Shown: positions 8,494 to 17,400, numbered from the stretch's first letter. The stretch is DNA of 47,225 bases from Lutibacter sp. (GCA_030694935.1 JAUYUA010000046.1:1-47225); one strand, 5' to 3'. A program made the numbers and translations. The notes: a model not told the origin generated them from the sequence alone.

Positions 8494-9067
8494 TTTAAAA
8501 AATTTATGTCCAAAAATACAGAATATTGTATCAAAAAAGTACTTAAAGTGCCTAAAATTGAAAAGTTTGAAGACCGAAGACCGAAGTCAGAAGTTGTTTT
8601 TGCATTTGCCGGATTAATTAATCTTTTTTAATCATTATTGTTAGAAAAAAATACATAAAGGTTGATTAATCTCAATTTAAATGGGGCTTGAGAAACAGTT
8701 CGCCCCGAAGGGCTTGTTTTTCAAGGAAAATCTATTTACTGCAAACAGGTTGTTCCGATGGAACAAAAAAAGCTCCGTAGGAGCGAACTGTTTGTAGAAT
8801 ATTGTGAAAAGTCAGGTTTAAAGCCCCATCGGGGCGACCTGTTTGTTTTGAGAAAATTTAACTTGACAATAATGTTATGGAAATTAAAAATCTTATGTGA
8901 AGCAAATTTTTGTAATTTTGAACAAAATAGCAAGCGCATCATGAAAATTTAATTTTTTTCATGGGTTGAATCCGACTTTATGTCGGGTTTTTTAGTTTTG
9001 AAATGTGGGTGGAATAAGGGCGTTTTTTTAGTTGAAAGACGCGTTTGTTGAATTTTAAATTCTAACC
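8494..9067. other. Intergenic region with hairpin repeats
   Basis: No convincing gene. It holds a short patch of ACCGAAG-type heptamers (about 8570-8595), the hairpin cluster described separately at 8693-8845, and AT-rich sequence. A weak hairpin near 8955-8990 (CCGACTTTATGTCGG followed by six T) may terminate transcription on the plus strand. Confidence 0.5.
8693..8845. repeat. Cluster of four short hairpin units in inverted arrangement
   Basis: Four copies of a 5-bp stem, 3-4 nt loop and a tail resembling GACCTGTTTG: GCCC-CGAA-GGGC (8702-8713) and GTTCC-GAT-GGAAC (8752-8764) face left, GCTCC-GTA-GGAGC (8771-8783) and GCCCC-ATC-GGGGC (8823-8835) face right. The stems differ in sequence but keep pairing, which is the pattern of REP/PU-type elements. 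Confidence 0.7.
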
Positions 9068-9180
9068 GCGTTAGGGATTATAGCGAAAATACTTTTATTG
9101 CCATTTTGCAATAAAAGATTGCAGCGAAAAGCCCGGCCCGCCAGCCTGCCTGCCGGCAGGCAGGCTGGCGGGGAACGCCC
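9068..9180 (+). repeat. Two-hairpin REP/MITE-like element, copy A
   Basis: It starts GCGTTAGGGATTATAGCG and ends GAACGCCC. Hairpin 1 is CTTTTATTGC/GCAATAAAAG. Hairpin 2 is the long GC palindrome centred near 9155 (CCGCCAGCCTGCCTGCC with its complement). Copy B at 40848 shares the ends and the junction but has different stems. Confidence 0.8.
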
Positions 9181-9273
9181 ACCAAAAAGGTCGGCAGGCC
9201 CACCAAAAAGACTGGCAAACCAAAAATTTAACGCTATTTTTTAGTGCTTTTATAAAAATTATTAAGTTAAAAA

Positions 9274-10509
9274 ATGTTAAAAAGAACATTCAACAATTAC
9301 CGGGAATCTTTTAGCGGGCTATCAAAAGAAGTTTGGTGGTTGGCGTTAATCACCTTTATAAACAGGGCCGGAACGATGGTTTTACCGTTTTTGTCCTTGT
9401 ATTTAACTGAAGATATGCATTTAAGCTTATCGGAAGTTGGGTGGATTATGACTTGCTTTGGCTTGGGATCGTTGTTGGGTTCTTATTTGGGCGGAAAACT
9501 GTCAGATAAATTTGGCTTTTATCAGGTGATGTTTTTCAGTTTATTGATCACAGGCCTTATGTTTATTGCCTTACAATTTGTACATACATTTTTGGGTTTC
9601 GCCATCGGCATATTTATCACAATGGTTTTTGCCGACGCCTTTAGACCGGCGATGTTTGTTTCATTAAAAGCGTACAGCAAACCTGAAAATCAGACAAGAT
9701 CGTTAACATTGATTCGTTTGGCGATTAATTTGGGATTTTCTTTCGGACCATTTTTTGGCGGATTGATTATTGCCTTGATAAGCTATTCCGGACTTTTTTG
9801 GGTGGATGGAATTACGTGTATTGCCGCTATTGTGGTGATGAAAGTGGTATTGAAAGAAAAAAAGGTTCGGGTTGATAAATCTAACATTGTTATTGACAAG
9901 GAAAACAACATAACTTCCGTTTATAAAGACCGGCCTTATTGGTTGTTTTTACTCATTATTTTTTTGATGGGTCTTGTATTTATGCAATTATTTACCACCA
10001 TGCCTTTGTTTTACAAGGAAGTTCATGGAATGACCGAATTTCAGATTGGTTTATTGATGTCGTTGAACGGATTTTTAATTTTTTTGTTTGAAATGCCTTT
10101 GATACACTATATAGAAAAAAAATTACTGGACCGCTTGAAAATAATTACCTGGAGTTTGGGATTGTTGGCTATCAGTTATGCGATTTTGAACGCAACATCT
10201 TGGAGCGGTATTTTAATTGTGAGCATGCTGTTGATTACTTTGGGCGAAATGTTGGCGTTTCCTTTTACCAATAATTTTGCGATGAACAGAGCCCCATCAG
10301 GAAATGAAGGCCGTTATTTGGCGCTGTATTCCATGGCGTTTTCCTGTGCGCATATTTTTAGCGCAAAAACCGGAATGGAAGTTATTGCCAGATTCGGGTT
10401 TATGGCCAACTGGTTTTTAATGGGCGGATTGGGTTTACTGGCAGTTTTGCTGATGATTTGGTTGCGGAAAATTTTGGAATCAGAACGAGAAATAGCCATA
10501 AATAACTAA
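9274..10509 (+). CDS. MFS transporter (DHA1-type efflux)
   Basis: 411 residues with 12 predicted membrane helices in two six-helix halves and a cytosolic loop near residues 190-215. The A-like motif after helix 2 reads GGKLSDKFGF, matching the G-x-L-(S/A)-D-x-x-G pattern. Closest by feel are the YdeE/MdtH-like drug exporters, but the substrate cannot be read from sequence. It is a single gene on the plus strand. The start ATG at 9274 follows an AT-rich stretch after the two-hairpin element. An imperfect dyad just after the stop (about 10509-10530) lacks a T-run. Confidence 0.85.
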   Translation: MLKRTFNNYRESFSGLSKEVWWLALITFINRAGTMVLPFLSLYLTEDMHLSLSEVGWIMTCFGLGSLLGSYLGGKLSDKFGFYQVMFFSLLITGLMFIALQFVHTFLGFAIGIFITMVFADAFRPAMFVSLKAYSKPENQTRSLTLIRLAINLGFSFGPFFGGLIIALISYSGLFWVDGITCIAAIVVMKVVLKEKKVRVDKSNIVIDKENNITSVYKDRPYWLFLLIIFLMGLVFMQLFTTMPLFYKEVHGMTEFQIGLLMSLNGFLIFLFEMPLIHYIEKKLLDRLKIITWSLGLLAISYAILNATSWSGILIVSMLLITLGEMLAFPFTNNFAMNRAPSGNEGRYLALYSMAFSCAHIFSAKTGMEVIARFGFMANWFLMGGLGLLAVLLMIWLRKILESEREIAINN

Positions 10510-10636
10510 TCCCACAGTTGCGGGATTGGTATTTATAATTGAAAAAATTTTATAATTCACGCCAAGGGGAGTTATTCCCTTGTTAATTCATATTTTGGTT
10601 CTTTTTAATTGAACTTCGGTTCTGATATCTGTCGAG

Positions 10637-10895
10637 ATGCAGTCAAATATGATCCAAACTTTCTGTTTCAAACTTCAAACTTCGGTCTTCGGACTTCAAA
10701 CTTCGGTCTTCGGTATCCGTCTCCCGACTTCTTTACCCTTTAGCTTTTTTAATCACTTCCATTACTTTCTTGCAGTCTTGCAGTCAAATACAATCCAAAC
10801 TTTCTGTTTCAAACTTCAAACTTCGGTCTTCTGTCTTCGGACATCCGTCTTCGGACTTCGGACTTCCGTCTTCGGTCTTCCGTCTCCCGACTTCT
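10637..10895. repeat. Heptanucleotide repeats and duplicated end of the peroxiredoxin gene
   Basis: Two blocks, about 10642-10770 and 10783-10915, begin with near-identical text (GCAGTCAAATA, CCAAACTTTCTGTTTC) and run through 7-bp repeats of CTTCGGT/CTTCCGT type. Both end in the sequence that codes for the last residues of the peroxiredoxin (CCCTTTAGCTTTTTTAATnAC). The first block is therefore a non-functional copy of the gene's 3' end. Confidence 0.8.
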
Positions 10896-11465
10896 TTACC
10901 CTTTAGCTTTTTTAATGACTTCCATTACTTTTTTGCTGTCGTCTGCAGCATTTACTTCGGCATTTTTATAGATGATTTTCCTATTTTTGTCGAGTACGAA
11001 TGTCCAGCGTGATGCGGTAATTCCTCTAACCAATAAAAAATTTTCGCCAGCAATTTCTCGGGTTATTTCACCGCCATCTTTTGTTGGAACGCCAAATTTT
11101 TTGGAAATAACGCCTTGAGGATCGGAAATTAACGGGAAATTCAATTGGGATGATTCTTTAAAAACTTTTAAATTTTTCACTTCGTCGCCGCTAACACCAA
11201 TAATGGTTGCACCCATTTTATCAAAATTGGCTTTATCATCTCTGTAAGCACAGGCTTGTGCGGTGCATCCGCCGGTCATTGCTGCCGGATAAAAGTACAC
11301 CACCAAGAAATCGGATTTCACAGCGCTCGATTTCCAATTGGCGCCGGTATCGTCTGTTCCTGAAAATTCGGAAACTTTGTCGCCAATGTTAAGTTCGATT
11401 TCGTTTTGTGCCATCACTGAAATTGTTAGGGTTAAAAGTGTTATGATGCTTGTAAGTTTTTTCAT
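10896..11465 (-). CDS. Secreted peroxiredoxin (PrxQ/BCP-like)
   Basis: 189-residue thiol peroxidase with a Sec signal peptide (cleavage after AQ at residue 20), so it acts in the periplasm or outside. The AhpC/TSA domain carries the active-site segment P60-x3-T64-x2-C67-x4-C72. Cys67 is the peroxidatic cysteine and Cys72, five residues on, is the PrxQ-type resolving cysteine. The usual P-x-C before the catalytic Cys is replaced by G-G-C. It is a single gene reading into a block of heptamer repeats that duplicates its own 3' end, so its transcript tail is unusual. Electrons would come from a periplasmic thioredoxin-like protein, not identified here. Confidence 0.9.
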   Translation of the reverse strand: MKKLTSIITLLTLTISVMAQNEIELNIGDKVSEFSGTDDTGANWKSSAVKSDFLVVYFYPAAMTGGCTAQACAYRDDKANFDKMGATIIGVSGDEVKNLKVFKESSQLNFPLISDPQGVISKKFGVPTKDGGEITREIAGENFLLVRGITASRWTFVLDKNRKIIYKNAEVNAADDSKKVMEVIKKAKG

Positions 11466-11654
11466 TTTTTTAGTTTAGGGTACAATATTACCAAAATCCA
11501 AGTAGATAATGAGAATTTGCAATATGTTTTAACTTTTTTTTATGGGAGCAAGTAAATTGTTAAGCAACTTATTGACCATAGTTTTTGGCAGCAAGTTTAA
11601 TTTTATGGCTATGGATGCCATTATTAATTTTATTTTCAAAAACCCATAAATTAA

Positions 11655-11858
11655 TTAATAGTCATTTTTATTGCTAAAAACGTACAGTCTTACAAAGAAA
11701 AAAGCCAATGTTCCAAATGCAATAATTGGAAAAACAATGTTTGTTCCTTCTTTCCCGGATGTTAAATCGTTTAAATTAAGAAATAAAAAGACGGTACCTA
11801 TAAAATAGATAATCTTAAAAAGTAGCGGTTCATTTTTAAAAAATTCTTTTCCATTCAT
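11655..11858 (-). CDS. Small two-helix membrane protein
   Basis: 67 residues with two predicted membrane helices (about 14-28 and 41-58), charged ends and no recognisable motif. The flanking gaps are about 190 bp (toward the peroxiredoxin gene) and 284 bp (toward the cation transporter gene), so it is probably transcribed alone. Coding is plausible from its regular hydrophobic pattern and clean start, but short AT-rich frames of this kind carry risk. Confidence 0.5.
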   Translation of the reverse strand: MNGKEFFKNEPLLFKIIYFIGTVFLFLNLNDLTSGKEGTNIVFPIIAFGTLAFFFVRLYVFSNKNDY

Positions 11859-12142
11859 TTTTTTAATTTTTTTTAGTCATTTTTTTAAAAGCTAAATTCA
11901 ACAATGGTGAGAACGGTTTGAAATTAGTTTGTTATGTAAATATATTTATTTTTTCTATGATTCCTTTCAATTTGTGCTAAATTCTTAATGTTTTAATTTT
12001 AAATCAGAAATTTCGCCTGAAATCAGAATATTTATAAGGATTTTATACTTCTTATTTATTGAATTTTAGTTTTTTTGGCAATTTGATGCCTTTTTTATTG
12101 AATTTATATGACGTAAAAATCGGAGATTTTCCAGATATTGTT

Positions 12143-12793
12143 TTAATGGCAAGCACAATATTTTTCGCTATCTGCTTTTTCAAAACACTCTTTTCCTTCT
12201 TTAAACGCAAAGTAGGATAGTCCAAGCGTTCCTAAGCTATCGATGTAAGGAATGCTTGTTAATTCGTAAATACCGCTGCTTATTAAAAGTATTATCGACA
12301 TATACACACAAACCATTGTACAATTGGCGTCGGCTAAAATTGGGTCGGAATTCAGGTTTTTACCAACGCTTTTCTTCCAAACGACCAAAATCCACATAAC
12401 GAGTATTGAAATTGCAGAAATTATTACTCCATAAAAAGTAGTAATCGGTTTATGGCCAGTCCAAATATTATAAAAACTTGTAACCACTAAGGCAAAAACC
12501 AAAGAATAAAAGGCAAAACCTGTAATTCGCAAAGCCGTACGCTCAAATTTATCTCTATTGCTGTTTGGTTGTTTTTGTATTCGGACAATCATATGTGCAA
12601 TTCCAAGTCCCGAAATTACCTCAATAAAACTGTCTGCACCAAATCCAAATAAAGCCAAACTTTCATCTTTAAATCCGAGATAAGTTGAAATCAGGCCTTC
12701 TGCAATGTTGTAAAGAATAGTAAATATTGCAAGTCTGAACACTATTTTATAAAGTCTGTTATTTTCGGCCAATGTTAATGATAATTTTTCCAT
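12143..12793 (-). CDS. Cation-efflux-like membrane transporter
   Basis: 216 residues from the ATG at 12793; the frame stays open to 12919 but the extra 42 residues do not look like the family. Five to six membrane helices. The segment GFGADSFIEVISG resembles the helix 2 metal-site region of cation diffusion facilitators, and D-A-N-C-T near residue 152 the second site, so it is likely a divergent CDF family member for Zn, Co or Cd. It ends in a Cys/His tail, CACH, which could bind metal. It is a single minus-strand gene in a region of small, loosely spaced genes. Confidence 0.7.
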   Translation of the reverse strand: MEKLSLTLAENNRLYKIVFRLAIFTILYNIAEGLISTYLGFKDESLALFGFGADSFIEVISGLGIAHMIVRIQKQPNSNRDKFERTALRITGFAFYSLVFALVVTSFYNIWTGHKPITTFYGVIISAISILVMWILVVWKKSVGKNLNSDPILADANCTMVCVYMSIILLISSGIYELTSIPYIDSLGTLGLSYFAFKEGKECFEKADSEKYCACH

Positions 12794-12990
12794 TTTTAGT
12801 GTGCATTTAATTGTCGCTACGTCATTGTCCAAGCTATTAGGAAACGTTTTCAGGGTTTTGTTAATATGGCTGCTTGTTTGAAGATCTGGCCAAATATAAA
12901 AAAACATGCTTACAATCATTGCTTTTTTTCCTCAATAAATGCCAAACCGAAACCAATCAATGATGCAAATAGATGTTGTGAGATTGCTGC

Positions 12991-13269
12991 TTATTTTGTT
13001 TTTACTTTTTTGCCATTTTCAAAGTTTTCGTCAAACTCAACTTTGTCATTCCGATCATATCGCATAAAATTGCCGTGTTTTATGCTGTCTTTAAAATTCC
13101 CCACTTGCCACAACTGACCAGTTTCGCGATAAAATATCCATTCGCCTTGCATCAGGTTGTTTTCAAAAATTCCAGTTGCTTTAACCTTTCCATTTTTATG
13201 GTAATAGGTTAAGCGATTTCCCTTTTGTTCAGAAATAATTTGTCCGTTTTTATAGGTGTTATTTTCCAT
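12991..13269 (-). CDS. MORN-repeat protein (YwqK-like)
   Basis: 92 residues made almost entirely of MORN_2-type repeats: YYHKNGKVKATGIFENN, then EWIFYRETGQLWQVGNF, then GNFMRYDRNDKVEFDENF. Such repeats occur in YwqK-family antitoxin-like proteins, but no toxin partner is next to it. There is no signal peptide. A decayed copy of this gene is visible at 18720-18840. Function unknown; repeat identity is clear. Confidence 0.75.
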   Translation of the reverse strand: MENNTYKNGQIISEQKGNRLTYYHKNGKVKATGIFENNLMQGEWIFYRETGQLWQVGNFKDSIKHGNFMRYDRNDKVEFDENFENGKKVKTK

Positions 13270-13368
13270 TTATGCTGTTTTTTTATAAAACGCAATGTTC
13301 ACCAAAGATTTTTTAGCTGCTTTAAACGATTATAAAATTAAATATTTTTTTGTCATCGTTGTATTTTT

Positions 13369-13420
13369 TTACAATTTTGTTGGTTTGCGTTAAAGGCAAT
13401 TTGAGCAATAATTATTAATG
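13369..13420. repeat. Direct repeat in spacers, copy 1
   Basis: About 50 bp beginning ACAATTTTGTTGGTTTG and containing CAATTTGAGCA. A close copy is at 14471-14517, just upstream of the neighbouring gene start. The pair brackets the 13.5-14.4 kb gene. Confidence 0.55.
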
Positions 13421-13505
13421 ATGGCCGACTTTATTTTGTTCGTTCGATTTCCATTTTCATTTAACCAAGCACCATTTTTTAAGCCATTAATTGTTAAGTG
13501 TTGGT

Positions 13506-14453
13506 TTAATTAAAGTCTTGCGGGTTCTGCTCATATTTTTTCTTTTCTCTATTTGTAAATTCTTTAAAATGAGTGGTTTCATCAATTTCAACAATGTATT
13601 CATTATTTTTTATGATTACGAACGGTCCATTTGCGCCATAAAAATTTGGTGTTATATGCTCCATTTGACTTTTAGCATTTAATGAGCGTTGCCTGCCTGC
13701 ATCTAAAGCAGCCTCTTTTAAATACGAAATGTCAAAATATAACCTATAAACGGTGTTGTTAAATATGCTTAAAACGCCTAGTTTTGTTTGCGGATACACT
13801 GTTTGTCCGAGTTTCACAAAAATTGATTTTTTATCGAATCCAAAGTAATTTGAATTAGTTCCATCCTCATGTTCAATAATAATTTTGTTCATACTGCTTA
13901 TGTAGCTATATGCATCTAATGAGTCGGTTTCAAATTTATCCACTATTTCTATTACAATCCCCTTTCTCATGCTGCATACGGTATCAGCAGTTTTTCTATC
14001 CACTAAATAGGATTTCCAGTTTGGATCTTCTTCTGCATTGAAATATTTTTCCTTTAAACTTGTGGTCTCTAAAACAGTAATTGATTTTCCTTCTTTAAAT
14101 GGAAGGACATAATTAAAGGATTTATCAATTTTAGGATTTGGATTTCCTCTTATAAAAGTGTACTTATAAGAAAAATTTATGGGTTGTTTACTGTCTATTG
14201 GCCTAAGTTTAATTAAACGTCCCGAATTGTTTTTAATAACACCAAAGTACTGAGTATGGGAACAATTGGATAGATTTTGAAATTCTAATTTTAAATAATA
14301 GCTGCCGGGAAGTTCTTTTTTATAATTGAAATCAACACTATTGTCAGGGTTACGTTCAAATGCAATGGCGATGTTTTCGTTCTGAGCCATTAGTTTGTGA
14401 TTGATTCCTATTATTATAAGGAATGTGATTAAATAGCAAATTCTTTTTTTCAT
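13506..14453 (-). CDS. Secreted protein with degenerate M23/LytM-like domain
   Basis: 315 residues with a Sec signal peptide ending near residue 23 (LMAQ). The middle and C-terminal part follows the M23 peptidase layout: RKGIVIEIVDKF, then a strand IIIEHEDGTNSNYFGF, then VKLGQTVYPQTKLGVL. The His and Asp metal ligands of active M23 enzymes (HxxxD, HxH) are not present at the expected places, so it is probably a non-catalytic, binding version. Residues near 251-256 (DAGRQR) are encoded by a GCCTGCCTGC tract that looks like a fragment of the GC palindrome found between genes here. It is a single gene. Confidence 0.65.
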   Translation of the reverse strand: MKKRICYLITFLIIIGINHKLMAQNENIAIAFERNPDNSVDFNYKKELPGSYYLKLEFQNLSNCSHTQYFGVIKNNSGRLIKLRPIDSKQPINFSYKYTFIRGNPNPKIDKSFNYVLPFKEGKSITVLETTSLKEKYFNAEEDPNWKSYLVDRKTADTVCSMRKGIVIEIVDKFETDSLDAYSYISSMNKIIIEHEDGTNSNYFGFDKKSIFVKLGQTVYPQTKLGVLSIFNNTVYRLYFDISYLKEAALDAGRQRSLNAKSQMEHITPNFYGANGPFVIIKNNEYIVEIDETTHFKEFTNREKKKYEQNPQDFN

Positions 14454-14470
14454 ATTTATTTTTTTGTTGA

Positions 14471-14517
14471 TACAATTTTGTTGGTTTGTGCTAAAACCAA
14501 TTTGAGCATAAATTATA
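14471..14517. repeat. Direct repeat in spacers, copy 2
   Basis: Begins CAATTTTGTTGGTTTG and contains CCAATTTGAGCA; about 85 percent like the copy at 13369. Confidence 0.55.
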
Positions 14518-14528
14518 TGCCGTATTGG

Positions 14529-15110
14529 CTAAAGTATTTTTTCCGACTCATTAATATTATATTGCAATTTTTTATTTGTAATCATAAATTTTGTCAATAT
14601 TATTACGTAAAATAATAATATAGGAAATTTCATATATTCCCAATACGGATTGTTATTTTCATAAAGCATTTGCCAAATTCCCATAATCATAATTAAAAGT
14701 GAAAAAACAATTACAATCCAATTGTTTTTAATTCTATTGTTTAATTTGTCGATAATACATTTTAAATCATTGTTCAAATCAACAATCCCCTCAACATCTA
14801 TTTTATCGTTGATTTTCTTGAAATGCTTTAATAATTTAAGTTCAAACAATGAATTTGGAAGATTTAAAATAACACTTAAACTCATTATTGCTAAAAGCCC
14901 CATTTTTTCCCATTTAAATAAATTATTTCCAATTAGATCAGCCATAATTGAAAAGGTTACGATGCCACCACTTAGAATACAAAGAATTATATTTATGAAA
15001 CTGAAAGATTTTAAATATTGGATTCTTTTTTCAATTCCTTTGTTTCTGTCTCCATAAGTAGGTTTTAGGGAAATTATAATGTTTTTTCTTTCATCAATTT
15101 TTGTTTTCAT
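14529..15110 (-). CDS. Unknown four-helix membrane protein
   Basis: 193 residues. Predicted membrane helices lie at about 35-52, 70-86, 131-148 and 159-173, with a charged coiled-coil-like loop (about 92-128) between the second and third. No family recognised. The layout, a pair of hairpins joined by a cytosolic coiled coil, resembles DUF4231/SLATT-type proteins, but I cannot confirm this. Gaps of about 75 and 298 bp separate it from its neighbours. Confidence 0.55.
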   Translation of the reverse strand: MKTKIDERKNIIISLKPTYGDRNKGIEKRIQYLKSFSFINIILCILSGGIVTFSIMADLIGNNLFKWEKMGLLAIMSLSVILNLPNSLFELKLLKHFKKINDKIDVEGIVDLNNDLKCIIDKLNNRIKNNWIVIVFSLLIMIMGIWQMLYENNNPYWEYMKFPILLFYVIILTKFMITNKKLQYNINESEKIL

Positions 15111-15408
15111 ATGGTAGCTTATGTGTTTTATCCTTCCAACTAAACTTTTTTTAATTTTTCCTGCACTATTCCTAATTGCGTGTATTTTCTATAATCTTGA
15201 TTTCTTTACTTTCTCTATTAAAAATGGTGGGCAGTGTATTTTTCATACAACTCAAATAAAAACGACATTCTGTTTGCTTCGGTTTAAATAAAGGCTAATG
15301 TTGGCAATCATTAGAAAATTAATTTTAAAATCAACAAAGTAATAAGGATTAATGCCAATGTAAATCCTGTAATTCTTTTTCTTTCTTTATTGTAAAATAT
15401 ATCCATCA

Positions 15409-15657
15409 TTATTTAAAATATAATTCTTTAAAATACTTCGTATGACTTCCCGGAATCATCATTTTCCAAATATCTTTTTTCGCAATAATGTTTTTATCTG
15501 CAAGTCTTTTTCCGTCAATGTATGTTCTGTAAATGAAGGAATAAAAAAACATAAGTCCTACAAATCCCCAAGAATTTATTGAATCCGATTTTAATAACCA
15601 AATCATTAAACCAATAGGCGTTAAAATTAGCAGGTAATAATTTAAAAGATTTTTCAT
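15409..15657 (-). CDS. Small membrane protein, unknown
   Basis: 82 residues with two hydrophobic segments (about 5-22 and 30-45) followed by a basic tail with IPGSHTKYFKELYF at the end. No family recognised. The upstream gap to the next gene is about 160 bp. Coding is supported by a clean start and amphipathic tail, but it remains a hypothetical protein. Confidence 0.5.
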   Translation of the reverse strand: MKNLLNYYLLILTPIGLMIWLLKSDSINSWGFVGLMFFYSFIYRTYIDGKRLADKNIIAKKDIWKMMIPGSHTKYFKELYFK

Positions 15658-15818
15658 TTTTATTTGGTTTTAAATGCTTGCGATTTAGGCTAAAAAAATA
15701 CTGATTTAAAAATGCAATTTTTCGATGTCGAAATCAAATTTGTCAAAAAATACTATAAACTTTTATAAAGCCAAGAGATAAAATTCATCTCAGGTATCGC
15801 AATGCAACGTAATTTTCA

Positions 15819-16223
15819 TTAGGTTTCACGAATCCTTTCAATGATTAAATATTTGTCATTAAGTGTTTTTATTTCCCACTTAATATCTTCCAATCCATTA
15901 ATTCCGCTATCAATTGTAATAATTAAAATAGCATCTTTTCTGGTCCAAGTTCCTTTGAAATCGAAATATGTTAATGGCGGAGTGCCACACCATCCTGAAC
16001 TTCTCTCAATACACTCACTTTTTGTTAAAAATGAAATTCCATACGCATCATCTTTTAGGGAATTGGCTCTTGTCAGTTTAAGTTCGGCATCATTAGAAAC
16101 AGGATTTACCCAATGTCCAATTAATTTGTCGGCTTCATTAATTGTGATGGTTTCGTTGTCTTTCTCACATCCAAAAGATGTAACTATTAATAAAAAAAGA
16201 ACAGTTTTAATTATTGATTTCAT
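15819..16223 (-). CDS. Lipocalin-like lipoprotein
   Basis: 134 residues from the ATG at 16223; an upstream ATG at 16265 would place 14 polar residues before the signal peptide. The signal ends VTSFGC, giving a lipidated Cys. The mature part has the pattern of small lipocalin-like Bacteroidetes lipoproteins: KLIGHWVN near its start, then alternating beta strands (YFDFKGTWTRKDAILIITI). Two further Cys (ECIERSSGWC) may form a disulfide. Substrate unknown; no operon partner. Confidence 0.65.
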   Translation of the reverse strand: MKSIIKTVLFLLIVTSFGCEKDNETITINEADKLIGHWVNPVSNDAELKLTRANSLKDDAYGISFLTKSECIERSSGWCGTPPLTYFDFKGTWTRKDAILIITIDSGINGLEDIKWEIKTLNDKYLIIERIRET

Positions 16224-16349
16224 AGTCATAAGGCTTAAATTATTCTTTATTAAATTGTTTTTCACCTATGTTGCACAATTTTTTACATCCTAACAAATAT
16301 ACCAAGTTTATCTTTATTTGTTTGTGATTTTGTTCCTTAATTACTATTT

Positions 16350-16478
16350 CATTTAAACCGTTAAAACGGTTTGGTTTGGTTTAAAATATCTAATTTATCT
16401 GGCCCGACGGTTAAAACCGTGGGCTATTAATGAAATCCACGTCTATGTGTGGTTTTAACCATTTTTATTAAATTTTAG
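16350..16478. repeat. REP-like element R1
   Basis: It has the two palindromes of this family: AAACCGTTAAAACGGTTT and a GGCCC-ACGGTT / AACCGT-GGGC stem, followed by a trailer ending TTATTAAATTTTAGTC. The trailer is shared with R3 at 20794. It lies between two minus-strand genes. Confidence 0.8.
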
Positions 16479-16496
16479 TCCTCAGCTATTGTCGAA

Positions 16497-16874
16497 TTAT
16501 TTATAAACCGCATTCACTTTCCACAAAGAAATCTCAGGCGGCCCGGCCAGGAAAGTTTGGGATTCAACAATAAATTCTTTGAGATGTTTTGTTTTCATGT
16601 GTTGGTTTTGATAATACAGCGCATCATCCCATTCTTCATATAACAAAATATTCGAATTGTCATTTTGATCAATGTGCAGTTTAAGACTCACAAAATGTTC
16701 TTCTTTTTTAACTTGTTCAATCAGTTTCTTTAAGCCTGTAACGGCATCAACACTTTTGTTTGGCAGCGTTTTGTATTTTACAACAACAATTAAATTGTTT
16801 CCATCATCTTTTTTTCCACATCCGGTAAAGGTTGAAAAGATCATCAAACCTAAAATCAAAAAAAGTTTATTCAT
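16497..16874 (-). CDS. ABM-domain lipoprotein
   Basis: 125 residues: a lipoprotein signal peptide (FTGC, Cys19) followed by a single antibiotic biosynthesis monooxygenase (ABM) domain. Domain signs are the strand LIVVVKYKT, the helix with KKLIEQVKKEE, NILLYEEWDDALYYQNQHMKT, and HLKEFI. ABM proteins are ferredoxin-fold dimers that act on quinones, heme or small aromatics, or serve as sensors of such compounds. Surface anchoring by lipidation is unusual for this usually cytosolic fold. It is a single gene, flanked by REP-like element R1 downstream. Confidence 0.75.
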   Translation of the reverse strand: MNKLFLILGLMIFSTFTGCGKKDDGNNLIVVVKYKTLPNKSVDAVTGLKKLIEQVKKEEHFVSLKLHIDQNDNSNILLYEEWDDALYYQNQHMKTKHLKEFIVESQTFLAGPPEISLWKVNAVYK

Positions 16875-16935
16875 ACTATCGTTTTTAATGGTTAATTATT
16901 TTTTATATGAGGCAAACTGTTTGCCAATAGCTTTT

Positions 16936-17337
16936 TTAAGTGTTACAAATAACAGACTTTATAATCATAATTCCTATGATGATTGAAAAAGGTGAAATTA
17001 ATTGGAAATAAATGGGTTTTAAAATATCTGCGCATTTATTTGAAAAATGATGGTGTAATTTTCTTGGCACAAAATATAGAACAAAAGAAGTAATGAGCAT
17101 AAACCAACCAAATAGTTTAAAAAATTCGGAATATCTTGAATAGTCTGAGAATATGATTAATGCAATTGCAGGAATCATTCTCAATGATATTTCTGCATAA
17201 TTTATAAAATTGGTGCTTCCGGCTTTTCTCAAAATTTCTCTTGCGGTTTTTGGCCTAATTAACATAATTCCGCCAACACAGATAAAAAATATTCCGAAAG
17301 TAATTAATGTCCATTTTGCAATTTCAAGTATCATCAT
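16936..17337 (-). CDS. Unknown membrane protein, four helices
   Basis: 133 residues with four predicted helices (about 8-27, 48-64, 74-90, 107-128) separated by short basic loops. No motif recognised. The pattern IRPKTAREILRKAGSTNFINYAEISLRMIP occurs in small Bacteroidetes membrane proteins of unknown role. Gap of 61 bp to the ABM lipoprotein gene downstream, so co-transcription is possible. Confidence 0.6.
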   Translation of the reverse strand: MMILEIAKWTLITFGIFFICVGGIMLIRPKTAREILRKAGSTNFINYAEISLRMIPAIALIIFSDYSRYSEFFKLFGWFMLITSFVLYFVPRKLHHHFSNKCADILKPIYFQLISPFSIIIGIMIIKSVICNT

Positions 17338-17400
17338 TTTATTTTATCATCTTTGGGTTTTGTTAAATGAATGGGGCATAATTTAATGTTTTGTCATCAT

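Noticed and set aside
8758-8952. Overlapping ORFs in both strands at 8.7-8.95 kb
   Set aside because: They run through the four hairpin repeats and have no domain or plausible start.
9137-9167. Long GC palindrome as an attachment or origin site
   Set aside because: It is one module of a repeated element and of the start-codon-linked element; no integrase or replication gene is nearby.
10637-11012. Plus-strand ORFs rich in SSVFGLPSSDFGL-like repeats
   Set aside because: Translation of the heptamer repeats and of the antisense of the peroxiredoxin gene. No start signals or domains.
12077-12096. GGCA-N6-TGCC followed by six T, a plus-strand terminator shape
   Set aside because: No plus-strand gene precedes it and the stem is only four base pairs.
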